Part shown: positions 9,248 to 17,696 of the stretch, in pieces
Layout: the number at the start of each line of letters is the position of its first letter
Position numbering within the stretch: position 1 is the first letter of the stretch
NCBI GenBank assembly: GCA_027019335.1
Contig: JALUWV010000115.1
Coordinates: 56,948-120,947 of the forward strand
DNA: 64,000 bases
Source of the DNA: Sulfurimonas sp.
Lineage (GTDB): Bacteria; Campylobacterota; Campylobacteria; Campylobacterales; Sulfurimonadaceae
Direction: 5' to 3'
Notes under the pieces: generated by a model
The model's input: only the letters and a program-made list of their open reading frames with translations
Told to the model about the DNA's origin: nothing
The model's database searches: none
Program-made: the position numbers and the translations under genes

Positions 9248-9654
9248 TATATTTCTCCTATATGTTGTAAAAATTCTTTTGGTGTCATGACTTTTACATT
9301 AAATTCGCTTGCAGGTTTAAAATCTTTTCCATTGAGTGTAACTATAATGGAACTCGATTTTACTGCCAGCTCAAGTAAAAAGTCATCATCTACATCTTTT
9401 AATTTTGGTCTCCAAAGATAAAAGATTTTATTCTTTTGTCCAATTTTGCAAATATAGTTTAAAATTGAATTAATATATTTTATTTCAAGTTTTGATTTTA
9501 ACTTTAATATCTCTTCATATTCATAAATTAATGTTGTCGAAATATTAACGACAAATTTATCACTATCAATCATTGAAATCAATTTATAACTTGCACCTTT
9601 ATTTGAATAAATGGCTGACAACAATACATTTGTATCAATTACTATATTTTTCAT
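9247..9654 (-). CDS. PIN-domain toxin (COG1569-like putative ribonuclease)
   Basis: A 135-residue PIN domain. The first acidic residue is in IVIDTNVLLSAIYSNKG, a middle acidic residue is in the YEYEEIL region, and the acidic cluster DVDDDFLLELA precedes the strand IIVTLNGKDF. Together these form the metal-dependent nuclease site. The family is annotated as toxins of VapBC-like pairs. Here the toxin is upstream of the antitoxin, the reverse of the classic vapBC order but common for this subfamily. The GC content and codon style match the neighbours, so recent transfer is not obvious. Confidence 0.8.
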   Translation of the reverse strand: MKNIVIDTNVLLSAIYSNKGASYKLISMIDSDKFVVNISTTLIYEYEEILKLKSKLEIKYINSILNYICKIGQKNKIFYLWRPKLKDVDDDFLLELAVKSSSIIVTLNGKDFKPASEFNVKVMTPKEFLQHIGEI

Positions 9655-9671
9655 ATCAGTAGTATATACGG

Positions 9672-9680
9672 TATCATATA
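9672..9680 (-). promoter_or_regulatory. Candidate -10 of the PIN/RHH toxin-antitoxin pair
   Basis: On the minus strand the 85-nt spacer reads TTATATGATAC about 20 nt before the toxin ATG, a fair TATGAT-type -10. The spacer is very AT rich, so chance matches are easy. No strong terminator for the downstream end of the signalling operon was found in it. Confidence 0.25.
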
Positions 9681-9739
9681 AAAGTTTGTTTAAGCTTGAT
9701 ATATATTTTATATATAACTAAATATTATTGAATAGCTTT

Positions 9740-11509
9740 TTATTCTTCATGGACACTAAAACTTATATCTGTATTTTGAAACTTCTCAAATCCAGCGATA
9801 GTAGTTTCAACATCTTCTAACTTTTCTTCACTTACTATCAAAAAGTCATCCCCTTCAATCCTGAAAACAACTTGCTTGGGATATGATTTTTTTAAAAAGA
9901 GTGCAAAAGTTACCAAAAACTCATCCCCTTGTTTCCAACTAAACTCTTTATTATACGCTGAAAAGTGATGGAGGTTGAGTGTGTATTTGTAGATGTTTTT
10001 TGCATCTGTATGGTCTCTGAGAAAAATATCAAGATACTCAATCATAAATAAGCCTGTGAGTCTATCTTTGTAAAAGTATGAAAATCGTTGCTCTTCGATG
10101 GCTGTTTTTGGGAGTTGTGAAATATTTTTGTCAATTACAATATCTTTTAAAGCTATGATTGCGGCTGCCACCACTTCAGGATGGTAACTCTTTGCACTGA
10201 GTTCTTGTAACTCTTCCAGAGCATCTGTGACACTTTTTTTCGCTTTATAGATTCTGTTTGTTGTCATTGCATCAAAAGAGTCTGCGACTATCATTATCCT
10301 ACTTAGTGGTCTAATCTCTTCTGCTTTGAGACCTTGTGGATAGCCTGAACCATCATACTTTTCATGATGTTGGCTCATGATATTGGCTATCTCTTTATAA
10401 GCATCTATTTGACTGAGTAGATTATATCCAGCAGTTAAATGGTCTTGAATTAACTCATACTCAAGAGCATTGAGTTTTCCTGGTTTTAACAGGACACTAT
10501 CAGGAGTCGAAATTTTACCTATATCGTGTAGCCATGCTGATTTTTTAAGGAGTGCAATCTTTTGGGGTGTGTATCCCATCTCTTTTGCGATAAGTTCACA
10601 GTAGTATGCAACTCTTTTTGTATGTCCTGCGGTGTAAGAGTCACGAGACTCTATCATATCAACCATGGCATGGATAATCTGTTCTTGATTTTTACTCTTT
10701 TCACCTTCAAGCTTTTGTATCTTTATCTCATTGGATTTATCTCTAAATGTAACAACCGTTCCTACTATCTTATCTTCTATGATAAGAGGGGTTGCCACCA
10801 AAGAGACTTCTAAAATAGAGCCATCTTTTTTAACAAGAGACTCATGATTGTCTCTCACTCTTTCACCGAGAAGCATTGATTGGTGTACTTTACATACATG
10901 ACTTGAAACTTTTTTTTCATTTCTATCTTTATAATGAATATAATCGTGTACCTTTTTCCCGAGTAATTCATTTTCTTTAAATCCCAAAAGTTGTAGTGCT
11001 TCTTGATTGATAAAGGTCAATTTTTGATTGATATCAACTGTATACACCCCATCCCCTATACTTTGTGCGATATCGTAGAGTCGTTTTTCGCTTTGACGGA
11101 CTTGTTCTTTCTCTTTAAAAAGTTTTAAGTAGAGTCGTATTTTATTGAGTAGTTGATTGTCATCTATAGGTTTTGTTATATAATCAACAGCTCCTATCTC
11201 AAAACCATATTTGATAAACTCTTCACTTTTAAAAATAGCGGTCACAAAGATGATGGGAATATCTTTTGTTTTTTTATTCGATTTGAGGATTTTAGCAAAC
11301 TCAAAGCCATTGATATCTGGCATTTGAATATCTGAGAGTATCAAATCTACACTGTTTTTAAGTAAAACAGTTAGCCCCTCATCTGCACTCAAAGCCTCTA
11401 TGGTTTGTATATTTGTGAGTGTACTTAAAAGTGCGCTCAGTGTAAAAAGATTGTTTTGGTTATCATCTACACATAAAATGGTATATTTGGAACTATTTAT
11501 TTTATGCAT
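9740..11509 (-). CDS. REC-PAS-HD-GYP-degenerate GGDEF regulator, c-di-GMP phosphodiesterase
   Basis: A 589-residue response regulator. A receiver domain (about 10-130) has the phospho-acceptor in LILSDIQMPD and the Lys in FDYITKP-like VDYITKP. A PAS domain follows (about 145-265). The HD-GYP domain (about 275-450) carries HTKRVAYY, WLHDIGKI, DHLTAGY and HHEKYDGSGYP, so an active c-di-GMP phosphodiesterase is expected. The tail (about 465-589) is a GGDEF fold that begins DRLTGL but has EGDDF as its signature, so it is probably not a cyclase. Its start overlaps the end of the REC-GGDEF gene by 13 nt. Confidence 0.92.
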   Translation of the reverse strand: MHKINSSKYTILCVDDNQNNLFTLSALLSTLTNIQTIEALSADEGLTVLLKNSVDLILSDIQMPDINGFEFAKILKSNKKTKDIPIIFVTAIFKSEEFIKYGFEIGAVDYITKPIDDNQLLNKIRLYLKLFKEKEQVRQSEKRLYDIAQSIGDGVYTVDINQKLTFINQEALQLLGFKENELLGKKVHDYIHYKDRNEKKVSSHVCKVHQSMLLGERVRDNHESLVKKDGSILEVSLVATPLIIEDKIVGTVVTFRDKSNEIKIQKLEGEKSKNQEQIIHAMVDMIESRDSYTAGHTKRVAYYCELIAKEMGYTPQKIALLKKSAWLHDIGKISTPDSVLLKPGKLNALEYELIQDHLTAGYNLLSQIDAYKEIANIMSQHHEKYDGSGYPQGLKAEEIRPLSRIMIVADSFDAMTTNRIYKAKKSVTDALEELQELSAKSYHPEVVAAAIIALKDIVIDKNISQLPKTAIEEQRFSYFYKDRLTGLFMIEYLDIFLRDHTDAKNIYKYTLNLHHFSAYNKEFSWKQGDEFLVTFALFLKKSYPKQVVFRIEGDDFLIVSEEKLEDVETTIAGFEKFQNTDISFSVHEE

Positions 11510-12762
11510 ACTCTGTTTCTTCCACTCTCTTTGGCTTCATAGAGTGCTTCATCAGCTCTATTCGTGATGCTCTTAATGGTATCTCCTTTTCTAACATCAG
11601 TGAGACCAAAACTACAAGTAATTTTGCCAACTGCCTCATAAGTTTCTTCTGCAATAAAAACACGAATATTTTCAAGAATTTTTTGTGCATTTTCTTTGTC
11701 TGTATCAAGAGCAATGATAAACTCTTCACCACCCCAGCGTGCAAAGATGTCATCGCCTCGAATATGTTTACTTACAAGCGAAGCTAATTGTTTTAAGACA
11801 CTATCGCCTACTAAATGCCCATAAGTGTCATTGACATTTTTAAAGTGGTCTATGTCCATAATGGCAAAAGATATATCTGTTTGATTTAAGTGTGCATGGT
11901 GAAGTTTTTCTTCCATAAGCTGATAAAACATATTTCTATTATAAATCTGTGTGAGTCTGTCGAAGTTTGCCTCATGCTCAAACTTTTTTGTTTTTTGAGA
12001 GATAATGGTTATATCTGTTAAAGTAAGGATATAAAGGTCATAAAATCTTTTTGCTTTGACAGCAAAACTTCGTATTTGTTCTTCTTTGTTCTTAAAAGCA
12101 ACAATAACATCATCGCTTTTTAACCGTTCTATCACTTCTTCTAACCAGTATGTTGTATCATCAACTAATCCAAGATGAAAGTAACCATCTTCTTTTTCAA
12201 AGGCATTACAAATACAATGATACTTTTTTTGAAAAGTAAAGAGTGTTTTGACTCCAAAAAAGTCGAGGACTGCTTTGTTGGCATTGATGACTTGTTCTCC
12301 ATCTGTAATGAGGATAAAATTATCTTGTAAATCAACGATGTTTTGAGCATACTCTTTCTCTTTGAGTAGGAGTCTCTCTTTGTCTTGAAAAGTGAGGTGA
12401 AAATCGACTCTTTTGAGCAGTTCTATGTGATTAAAAGGCTTACTCACATAATCACTTCCACCAACTTCATAACATTTTTGTATGGTTTCATCGTCTGTTT
12501 TTGCTGTAACAAAAATGATAGGAATATTTTTGAGTTTTTTATTTGACTTTACCATTTTTGCCATAGAAAAACCATCTACTTCAGGCATCATGACATCAAG
12601 GAGTATTAAATCAATTTTAGTGTGCAGTAAAATTTCCAAACCCTTTTCAGCTGATGAAGCAATAAATATCTGATAGGAACTATCTTCTACACTCTCAAAC
12701 AGACTTGTTAAAATAAAAAGATTTGATTTAATATCGTCTATACATAAAATGTTTTTTTCCAT
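11497..12762 (-). CDS. REC-GGDEF diguanylate cyclase
   Basis: A 421-residue response regulator with a receiver domain (about 3-125; phospho-acceptor in LILLDVMMPEVDG, Lys in YVSKPFN), a PAS-like middle (about 135-250) and a canonical GGDEF domain (about 260-420). The catalytic signature is RWGGEEF, and an RxxD inhibitory site (RGDD) sits five residues upstream, so it should make c-di-GMP and be product inhibited. The next gene in the operon encodes an HD-GYP phosphodiesterase, so synthesis and breakdown of c-di-GMP appear to be controlled by the same upstream kinase. Confidence 0.93.
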   Translation of the reverse strand: MEKNILCIDDIKSNLFILTSLFESVEDSSYQIFIASSAEKGLEILLHTKIDLILLDVMMPEVDGFSMAKMVKSNKKLKNIPIIFVTAKTDDETIQKCYEVGGSDYVSKPFNHIELLKRVDFHLTFQDKERLLLKEKEYAQNIVDLQDNFILITDGEQVINANKAVLDFFGVKTLFTFQKKYHCICNAFEKEDGYFHLGLVDDTTYWLEEVIERLKSDDVIVAFKNKEEQIRSFAVKAKRFYDLYILTLTDITIISQKTKKFEHEANFDRLTQIYNRNMFYQLMEEKLHHAHLNQTDISFAIMDIDHFKNVNDTYGHLVGDSVLKQLASLVSKHIRGDDIFARWGGEEFIIALDTDKENAQKILENIRVFIAEETYEAVGKITCSFGLTDVRKGDTIKSITNRADEALYEAKESGRNRVCIK

Positions 12763-12776
12763 ACTTGAATGTGCCT

Positions 12777-14441
12777 TTATGCTAACTTTTTATATATTTG
12801 TGTCTGTTTGTATCTTTCAAACTTCGCATTAAAATCTCTATGGAGGAGTTCTCTTTCTCCCAAAATCAAGTAACCACCAAATTTCAAAGAGTCATAAAAC
12901 AAGTCAATGACTCTTTTTTGTAGTGCTTCTTCAAAATATATCAGCACATTACTACACACAATAATATCAAACTCATTAAAAGAGCTATCTGTAGCTAAGT
13001 TGTGTTCAAAGTATAGTATCTTTTCTTTTATAAATTGTTGAATACTCACGAAATGTGCATTCTTTGAAAAATAGTGTTCTAAAGAGAGCGAAAGTGTACT
13101 TGTTTTCAGATTTTCTTCTGCTTTTTGGAGTGCTTCTAAAGAGTAAAGTCCATTTTTTGCTTCAGCTACAACGGTTTTGTTAAAATCAGTTGCATAGATG
13201 ATAGATTTGTCGAGTTTTTGAACCGAATCAAGAATTATGGCTAAAGAAACTGCCTCTTTGCCACTACTGCAACCAGCACTCCATAGTTTGAGATTTTTTC
13301 TATGTTTATAACTACTTGTAAGGATTGCTTGTAACTCTTTATAGATATGTGGATTTCTAAAAAACTCTGTCACATTGATGGAGAGTTCTAAGAGCAGTTT
13401 TTTAAATTCTATAGTGTTAAAAAGAATCGCACCTATACCATTTTTGATGCTGCTGATACGATTTTTTATCATAAAAGCCTGCAAGCGTCTTTCTAGCATT
13501 TCATGATGATAGTATCTAAAATCATAGCCGTATATTTTTTGTATCTCTTCTAAAAGGTATTGCAGGCATTCATTTTCTGTGTGCTTCTTATCTAAAAAGT
13601 TTATATAGGAGAGTATCCCTTTGAGTTTTAAAACATAGTCATAAACCCCTTCGTGTAAAGCATTTAGCACCATAGCATTTGCCTCACACTCACTTTTCTC
13701 TTGAAGGATGATGTTTGAGCCATTTTCTCTCAGCATTGTCAGTTTATCAACCCCATCGTTGAGGTAACCACACTCCTGAATGACAAGTAAAGATTTTTTA
13801 TAGTAATGAGAAAATGAGGCATAACTGAGCGATAGAGAGGGCTTTGCAAAGTTATATTTTGGTGCATCACTTAAAACAAAATGCCCATCTTCGACTAAAA
13901 GATGTTTATTCTGTGGAGCAATGTAAATATGTCCTTTTTTGATGGTTTGAAAATCTTTTGCATAGGATACTTTGTAGTTTGTATAGGCTTGTAACACAGT
14001 ATCAAATTTACTCACTCCCTCGGATTGTTGGTGTTGGATGATGACAAGACTCAAGTTTTCTAAAGATGTATGTTGCACAATCTCTAAAATCTTCTCAGAA
14101 GAGTCTGCACTCCCACCAACAAGAACAATCTCAATACTTTGTGCATCCACAATATGCTTTTTTTCTTGCATGAATGCATTGGTGGCAAACCCGAGTTTAT
14201 GTAAGTAGTACGAAAGTCTCTCTTTATGGGCTTTGAGAACAATCTCTTTTTTCTTTATGAAGATTTCATTGTAAAGAAGCTGTATAACGGCTGCATCAAC
14301 TGCATAAATAGCATTAAACTCTACAAGCCATTCTGCATACTCCTTATTAAAGAGTCCCTCTAAGCTTTTTATATCACTCTCTTCAAAAGAGCTATCTATG
14401 ATGATATGACAGATATAATTCTCTTCAAAAAAACGAAGCAC
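12777..14441 (-). CDS. STAS-like/CheB/CheR fusion protein
   Basis: One chain appears to hold three modules. Residues 1-90 look like a STAS domain (CHIIIDSS, an AVDAAVIQLL strand-helix, HKLGF). Residues about 100-285 are a CheB methylesterase with the triad kept by position: Ser in LVGGSADS, His in IIQHQQ, Asp in YLNDGVD. Residues about 300-554 are a CheR methyltransferase, with NVTEFFRNP, WSAGCSSGKEAVSL, IIYATDFN and IVCSNVLIYF. I chose the GTG at 14441 because GAGGA lies nine bases upstream and it begins 2 nt after the kinase stop; the ORF-track ATG at 14522 overlaps the kinase by 80 nt. In classical chemotaxis CheB and CheR act on receptors; here no receptor is adjacent, so the target may be the kinase's coiled coil. 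Confidence 0.85.
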   Translation of the reverse strand: MLRFFEENYICHIIIDSSFEESDIKSLEGLFNKEYAEWLVEFNAIYAVDAAVIQLLYNEIFIKKKEIVLKAHKERLSYYLHKLGFATNAFMQEKKHIVDAQSIEIVLVGGSADSSEKILEIVQHTSLENLSLVIIQHQQSEGVSKFDTVLQAYTNYKVSYAKDFQTIKKGHIYIAPQNKHLLVEDGHFVLSDAPKYNFAKPSLSLSYASFSHYYKKSLLVIQECGYLNDGVDKLTMLRENGSNIILQEKSECEANAMVLNALHEGVYDYVLKLKGILSYINFLDKKHTENECLQYLLEEIQKIYGYDFRYYHHEMLERRLQAFMIKNRISSIKNGIGAILFNTIEFKKLLLELSINVTEFFRNPHIYKELQAILTSSYKHRKNLKLWSAGCSSGKEAVSLAIILDSVQKLDKSIIYATDFNKTVVAEAKNGLYSLEALQKAEENLKTSTLSLSLEHYFSKNAHFVSIQQFIKEKILYFEHNLATDSSFNEFDIIVCSNVLIYFEEALQKRVIDLFYDSLKFGGYLILGERELLHRDFNAKFERYKQTQIYKKLA

Positions 14442-14442
14442 C

Positions 14443-17400
14443 TTAACGAATCCTCGCTCGAATGATAGAGATGAGATTACTCGTATTGACAGGTTTTGTA
14501 AGGTACTCATCAGCCCCTGCATCTAAGCAGGCTTGTTTGTCTTCAGGTGCAGTTTTGGCAGTAATCGCAATGATAGGAATATTTTTATAGGCTTCTTTTT
14601 CTTTTATGGCTTGCATAGAAGTAAGCCCATCCATAATAGGCATCATAATATCCATAAAAATCAAGTCGATAGGGGCTTCTTCATCTTCTAAAACCTCTAG
14701 TGCCTCTTTACCATTAAATGCTGTAAAGACTTCACCGTTCATACTCTCAACTACAGCACTCAAAGAAAAGATATTTCGGCTATCATCATCGACGATTAAG
14801 ATGTTTTTCCCTTTGAGTAAGTTTTTATCGCCCTCAAGTGTTTCTTCTTCTGCTTCAGGTTCCTCTATGACTTTTACAATGCTTCCTTCTTTAAGAGGAA
14901 TAGTGACATTAAAGGTTGTACCTTTACCATAATCACTCTCTACAGCAATCTTTCCACCCATCGTATCAATAATTTGTTTAGAAATAGAAAGCCCAAGCCC
15001 TGTACCACCAAACTCTCTACTAATAGAACCATCAACCTGCTTAAATGCCTCAAAAATCAAACTGAGCTTATCTTTTGGAATCCCTATGCCGCTATCTGTA
15101 ACAGCAAATTTAAGATGGTTATTTTCTTTAGAAACTGTGAGTTTGACAGAACCTTCTTTGGTAAATTTAAAAGCATTGCTTAACAGATTTTTGATGACTT
15201 GCGAGAGTTTCGTTCTATCGCTCATAAAGGTGGCATTGAAGTTATCCTCTATGATAAAGGCAACATTTTTCTCTTTTGCTAGCTCTTCAAAAAGTGCTTT
15301 AAGGTCACTTGTAATTTCATTTGAACTTATTTCCATAGTCTCAAGTTGCATATTTCCAGATTCTATTTTACTGAGGTCTAAAATATCGTTGATAAGTAAC
15401 AACAACTCTTGTCCTGCCTTGTTGATAACAGAAGCTTTTTGTGTATCATTTGCATCTAAGGTGCTATTTTGATTCTCTTTAAGTAGTTTAGAGAGTAAAA
15501 TGATAGAGTTGAGTGGTGTTCTTAGCTCATGCGACATATTTGCCAAAAATTCGCTTTTGTATGCAGAAGCTTTCTCTGCTTCTTCTTTTGCTTGTAGCAT
15601 TATATCTTTTTGTCTGTTAAGTTCTTGTGTTTGTTGTGTGAGTTGTTGCTGTTGCTCTTCCATCTGCACATTAGACTCTTCAAGCTCTTCACTTTGTGCT
15701 TGTAACTCTTCATAGGCTTGTTGGGAGTCTTCAAGCAAATTTTGTACTTTTGTAGATTGCATGCTTGCTGATAAAGAGGTGGCTACACTCGTACTGGTTG
15801 CATTTAAAAACTCTATCTCTTTCTCTGAAAACTCTTTTGCAACACCTATTTCAATAACACCAAGAAATTTGTTTTGAAATAGTAAAGGATATGTATAAGT
15901 TGCAGCAGGAGGAGTGGATATAGTAGCCGACTCGATGAGCAAATCTTTTGACCTAGCAAGCATAATAGGAGATTTTTGTAAAGCAACTTGTCCGACAACT
16001 CCCTCTCCTAATTTGTATCTACCATGAAAAAATTCTCTTTTTATATTGGCATAGTTAGCGAGTTCATATAAGTCTTCTTTCTCTTCATCATACATATAGA
16101 TAACACCTACCCCAGCATGTATGTATGTGCAGATAAAGTGAAGAGATTTTGTACAGAGTTCACTCTCTGATGTTGTACCAATAAGTTGTATATTTAAGCC
16201 TCGTATTCCTTCTTTTATCCATAATTCCAACTCTTTTTCTTGTAGGTTCTTTTTGGTTTTTTCAATTCCTTCATTGACAAATTGTGCCATCTGTCCTAGT
16301 TCATCATTTGAATTTATCTTAATAAGTGTTATATCTTTTCGCTTTAAATTTAGAAATTCAAAAAAGTGTAACAATCCATCTTGAAATTTATTGAGTGGAT
16401 TGATAACAATCCTAGATATAAAGTAAAAGTAGATAAATCCAAAAAATATTAAAGCTATAAATGAAGTGATTGCGATATATTTTTTGAGTGTTGTTAAAGG
16501 TTCTAAAACTTCTTTTTTATCAATTTCTGAGATTAAAGCCCATTGTGCTTGATTGAAAACATTTATAGAATGATAAGCACTTAACATCTCTTCTTTATGC
16601 TTGTTTTTTATAATCCATGCACCATGCTTTTTACCATCTTTAAAAACGGCTTGTGTACTTTTATTTTTGACAGTTACGATTCCTATAGTAGAGCCAAGTT
16701 CTTGAACAAGAGGGTTTTTTATTGTTTTGTAAAATCTGGAGTTTGTACGCATTGTATAATCTTTACCAACTAAAAAGTTGTCACCACTCTTTCCGAGTCC
16801 TATTTCTGAGTCTGAAGTAGCAAATTCCATAATATTATTTATTTTTTCTATTGGTAATTGAAAAATAAGTACACCAATTCTCTTGCCATTTTGTATGAGT
16901 GGTGTCGCAATAAATGATGCCATTTTATTATAGCTAGGCTCATACGGAGAAAAATCTATAAAAGCAAGTTTCCCCTTTTGTATATTGAGTGCTTTTTTAA
17001 AAACTTTTGCTAATCCTGTGTGTGCATAAGCACCATTGTAGAGATTAGTCGCAAAATCTTTCTCTTTAAAATCTGTATAGATAACATCCCCTTGCATATT
17101 GACTAAAAAGATGTCATATAATCCAAAAGATTTTAAAAAAGTATTGAATTGTTTATGATGCTTTTGATGTGCTGTCATATAAGAGCATTTATATTTTGGA
17201 TTAAAAGTAAAACTGTTTTTTTTGCCTATGGGAGCTGGGTTTTGTGTTATGAAAATATATTGTGCTATTAAAGCATCTGTTTTTTTAGGAAGATACTCTG
17301 AAGTGAGTTTCCTTTTTGGAGCATTGGGAACATTATACTTAACCAAAGAGAGATAGTTTGCATCATAATCAGATGCCATCACTTCCTTTATTTCATCAGT

Positions 17401-17694
17401 ATTTATAGGTATTTCTTTATGCAATTTATAAAAACTACTGTTAAAATCATCAAATGCAAGAATCGTTTCATTGTCGCTTGCTAAAGAACTCAAGAGTGCC
17501 TGAAAATTTTCTAATGTATGTTGTAATTCTGAATATTTAGCAAGATTGATTGCTTGTAATTTTTGAAGGTTCTCTTCTAATTCCACTTTTTTTATTGTAT
17601 TTACTGCAATAAGAGAGATAAAAATTATTGCCCCCAATAATGAAATAAGGGATAACATAGTTATCTTTAATTTTAGACTCATATTCTTAAACAT
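14443..17694 (-). CDS. Hybrid sensor histidine kinase (Cache-HAMP-GAF-HisKA-HATPase-REC)
   Basis: A 1083-residue membrane kinase. TM1 is at about 12-32, then a large periplasmic Cache-like sensor (about 35-405, with the ATPLIQNGKRIGVLIFQ-type strand pattern), TM2 at about 410-432, HAMP (about 432-490) and GAF (about 500-650). A Gln/Glu-rich coiled coil (about 655-715) follows, then HisKA with phospho-His in MSHELRTPLNS, HATPase_c (NLLSNAFKFT, DSGIGIP, FGGTGLGLSI) and a receiver (ILIVDDDSRN, IFMDIMMPIMDG, YLTKPV). The ATG at 17694 is preferred to the GTG at 17697 because AAAGGAG has better spacing to it. It is followed by CheB/CheR and two REC proteins, the likely phosphotransfer partners. Confidence 0.94.
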   Translation of the reverse strand: MFKNMSLKLKITMLSLISLLGAIIFISLIAVNTIKKVELEENLQKLQAINLAKYSELQHTLENFQALLSSLASDNETILAFDDFNSSFYKLHKEIPINTDEIKEVMASDYDANYLSLVKYNVPNAPKRKLTSEYLPKKTDALIAQYIFITQNPAPIGKKNSFTFNPKYKCSYMTAHQKHHKQFNTFLKSFGLYDIFLVNMQGDVIYTDFKEKDFATNLYNGAYAHTGLAKVFKKALNIQKGKLAFIDFSPYEPSYNKMASFIATPLIQNGKRIGVLIFQLPIEKINNIMEFATSDSEIGLGKSGDNFLVGKDYTMRTNSRFYKTIKNPLVQELGSTIGIVTVKNKSTQAVFKDGKKHGAWIIKNKHKEEMLSAYHSINVFNQAQWALISEIDKKEVLEPLTTLKKYIAITSFIALIFFGFIYFYFISRIVINPLNKFQDGLLHFFEFLNLKRKDITLIKINSNDELGQMAQFVNEGIEKTKKNLQEKELELWIKEGIRGLNIQLIGTTSESELCTKSLHFICTYIHAGVGVIYMYDEEKEDLYELANYANIKREFFHGRYKLGEGVVGQVALQKSPIMLARSKDLLIESATISTPPAATYTYPLLFQNKFLGVIEIGVAKEFSEKEIEFLNATSTSVATSLSASMQSTKVQNLLEDSQQAYEELQAQSEELEESNVQMEEQQQQLTQQTQELNRQKDIMLQAKEEAEKASAYKSEFLANMSHELRTPLNSIILLSKLLKENQNSTLDANDTQKASVINKAGQELLLLINDILDLSKIESGNMQLETMEISSNEITSDLKALFEELAKEKNVAFIIEDNFNATFMSDRTKLSQVIKNLLSNAFKFTKEGSVKLTVSKENNHLKFAVTDSGIGIPKDKLSLIFEAFKQVDGSISREFGGTGLGLSISKQIIDTMGGKIAVESDYGKGTTFNVTIPLKEGSIVKVIEEPEAEEETLEGDKNLLKGKNILIVDDDSRNIFSLSAVVESMNGEVFTAFNGKEALEVLEDEEAPIDLIFMDIMMPIMDGLTSMQAIKEKEAYKNIPIIAITAKTAPEDKQACLDAGADEYLTKPVNTSNLISIIRARIR

Positions 17695-17696
17695 CA

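Noticed and set aside
15086-15472. 128-residue plus-strand ORF in the hybrid kinase
   Set aside because: Antisense to the HisKA/HATPase region, which carries intact catalytic motifs.
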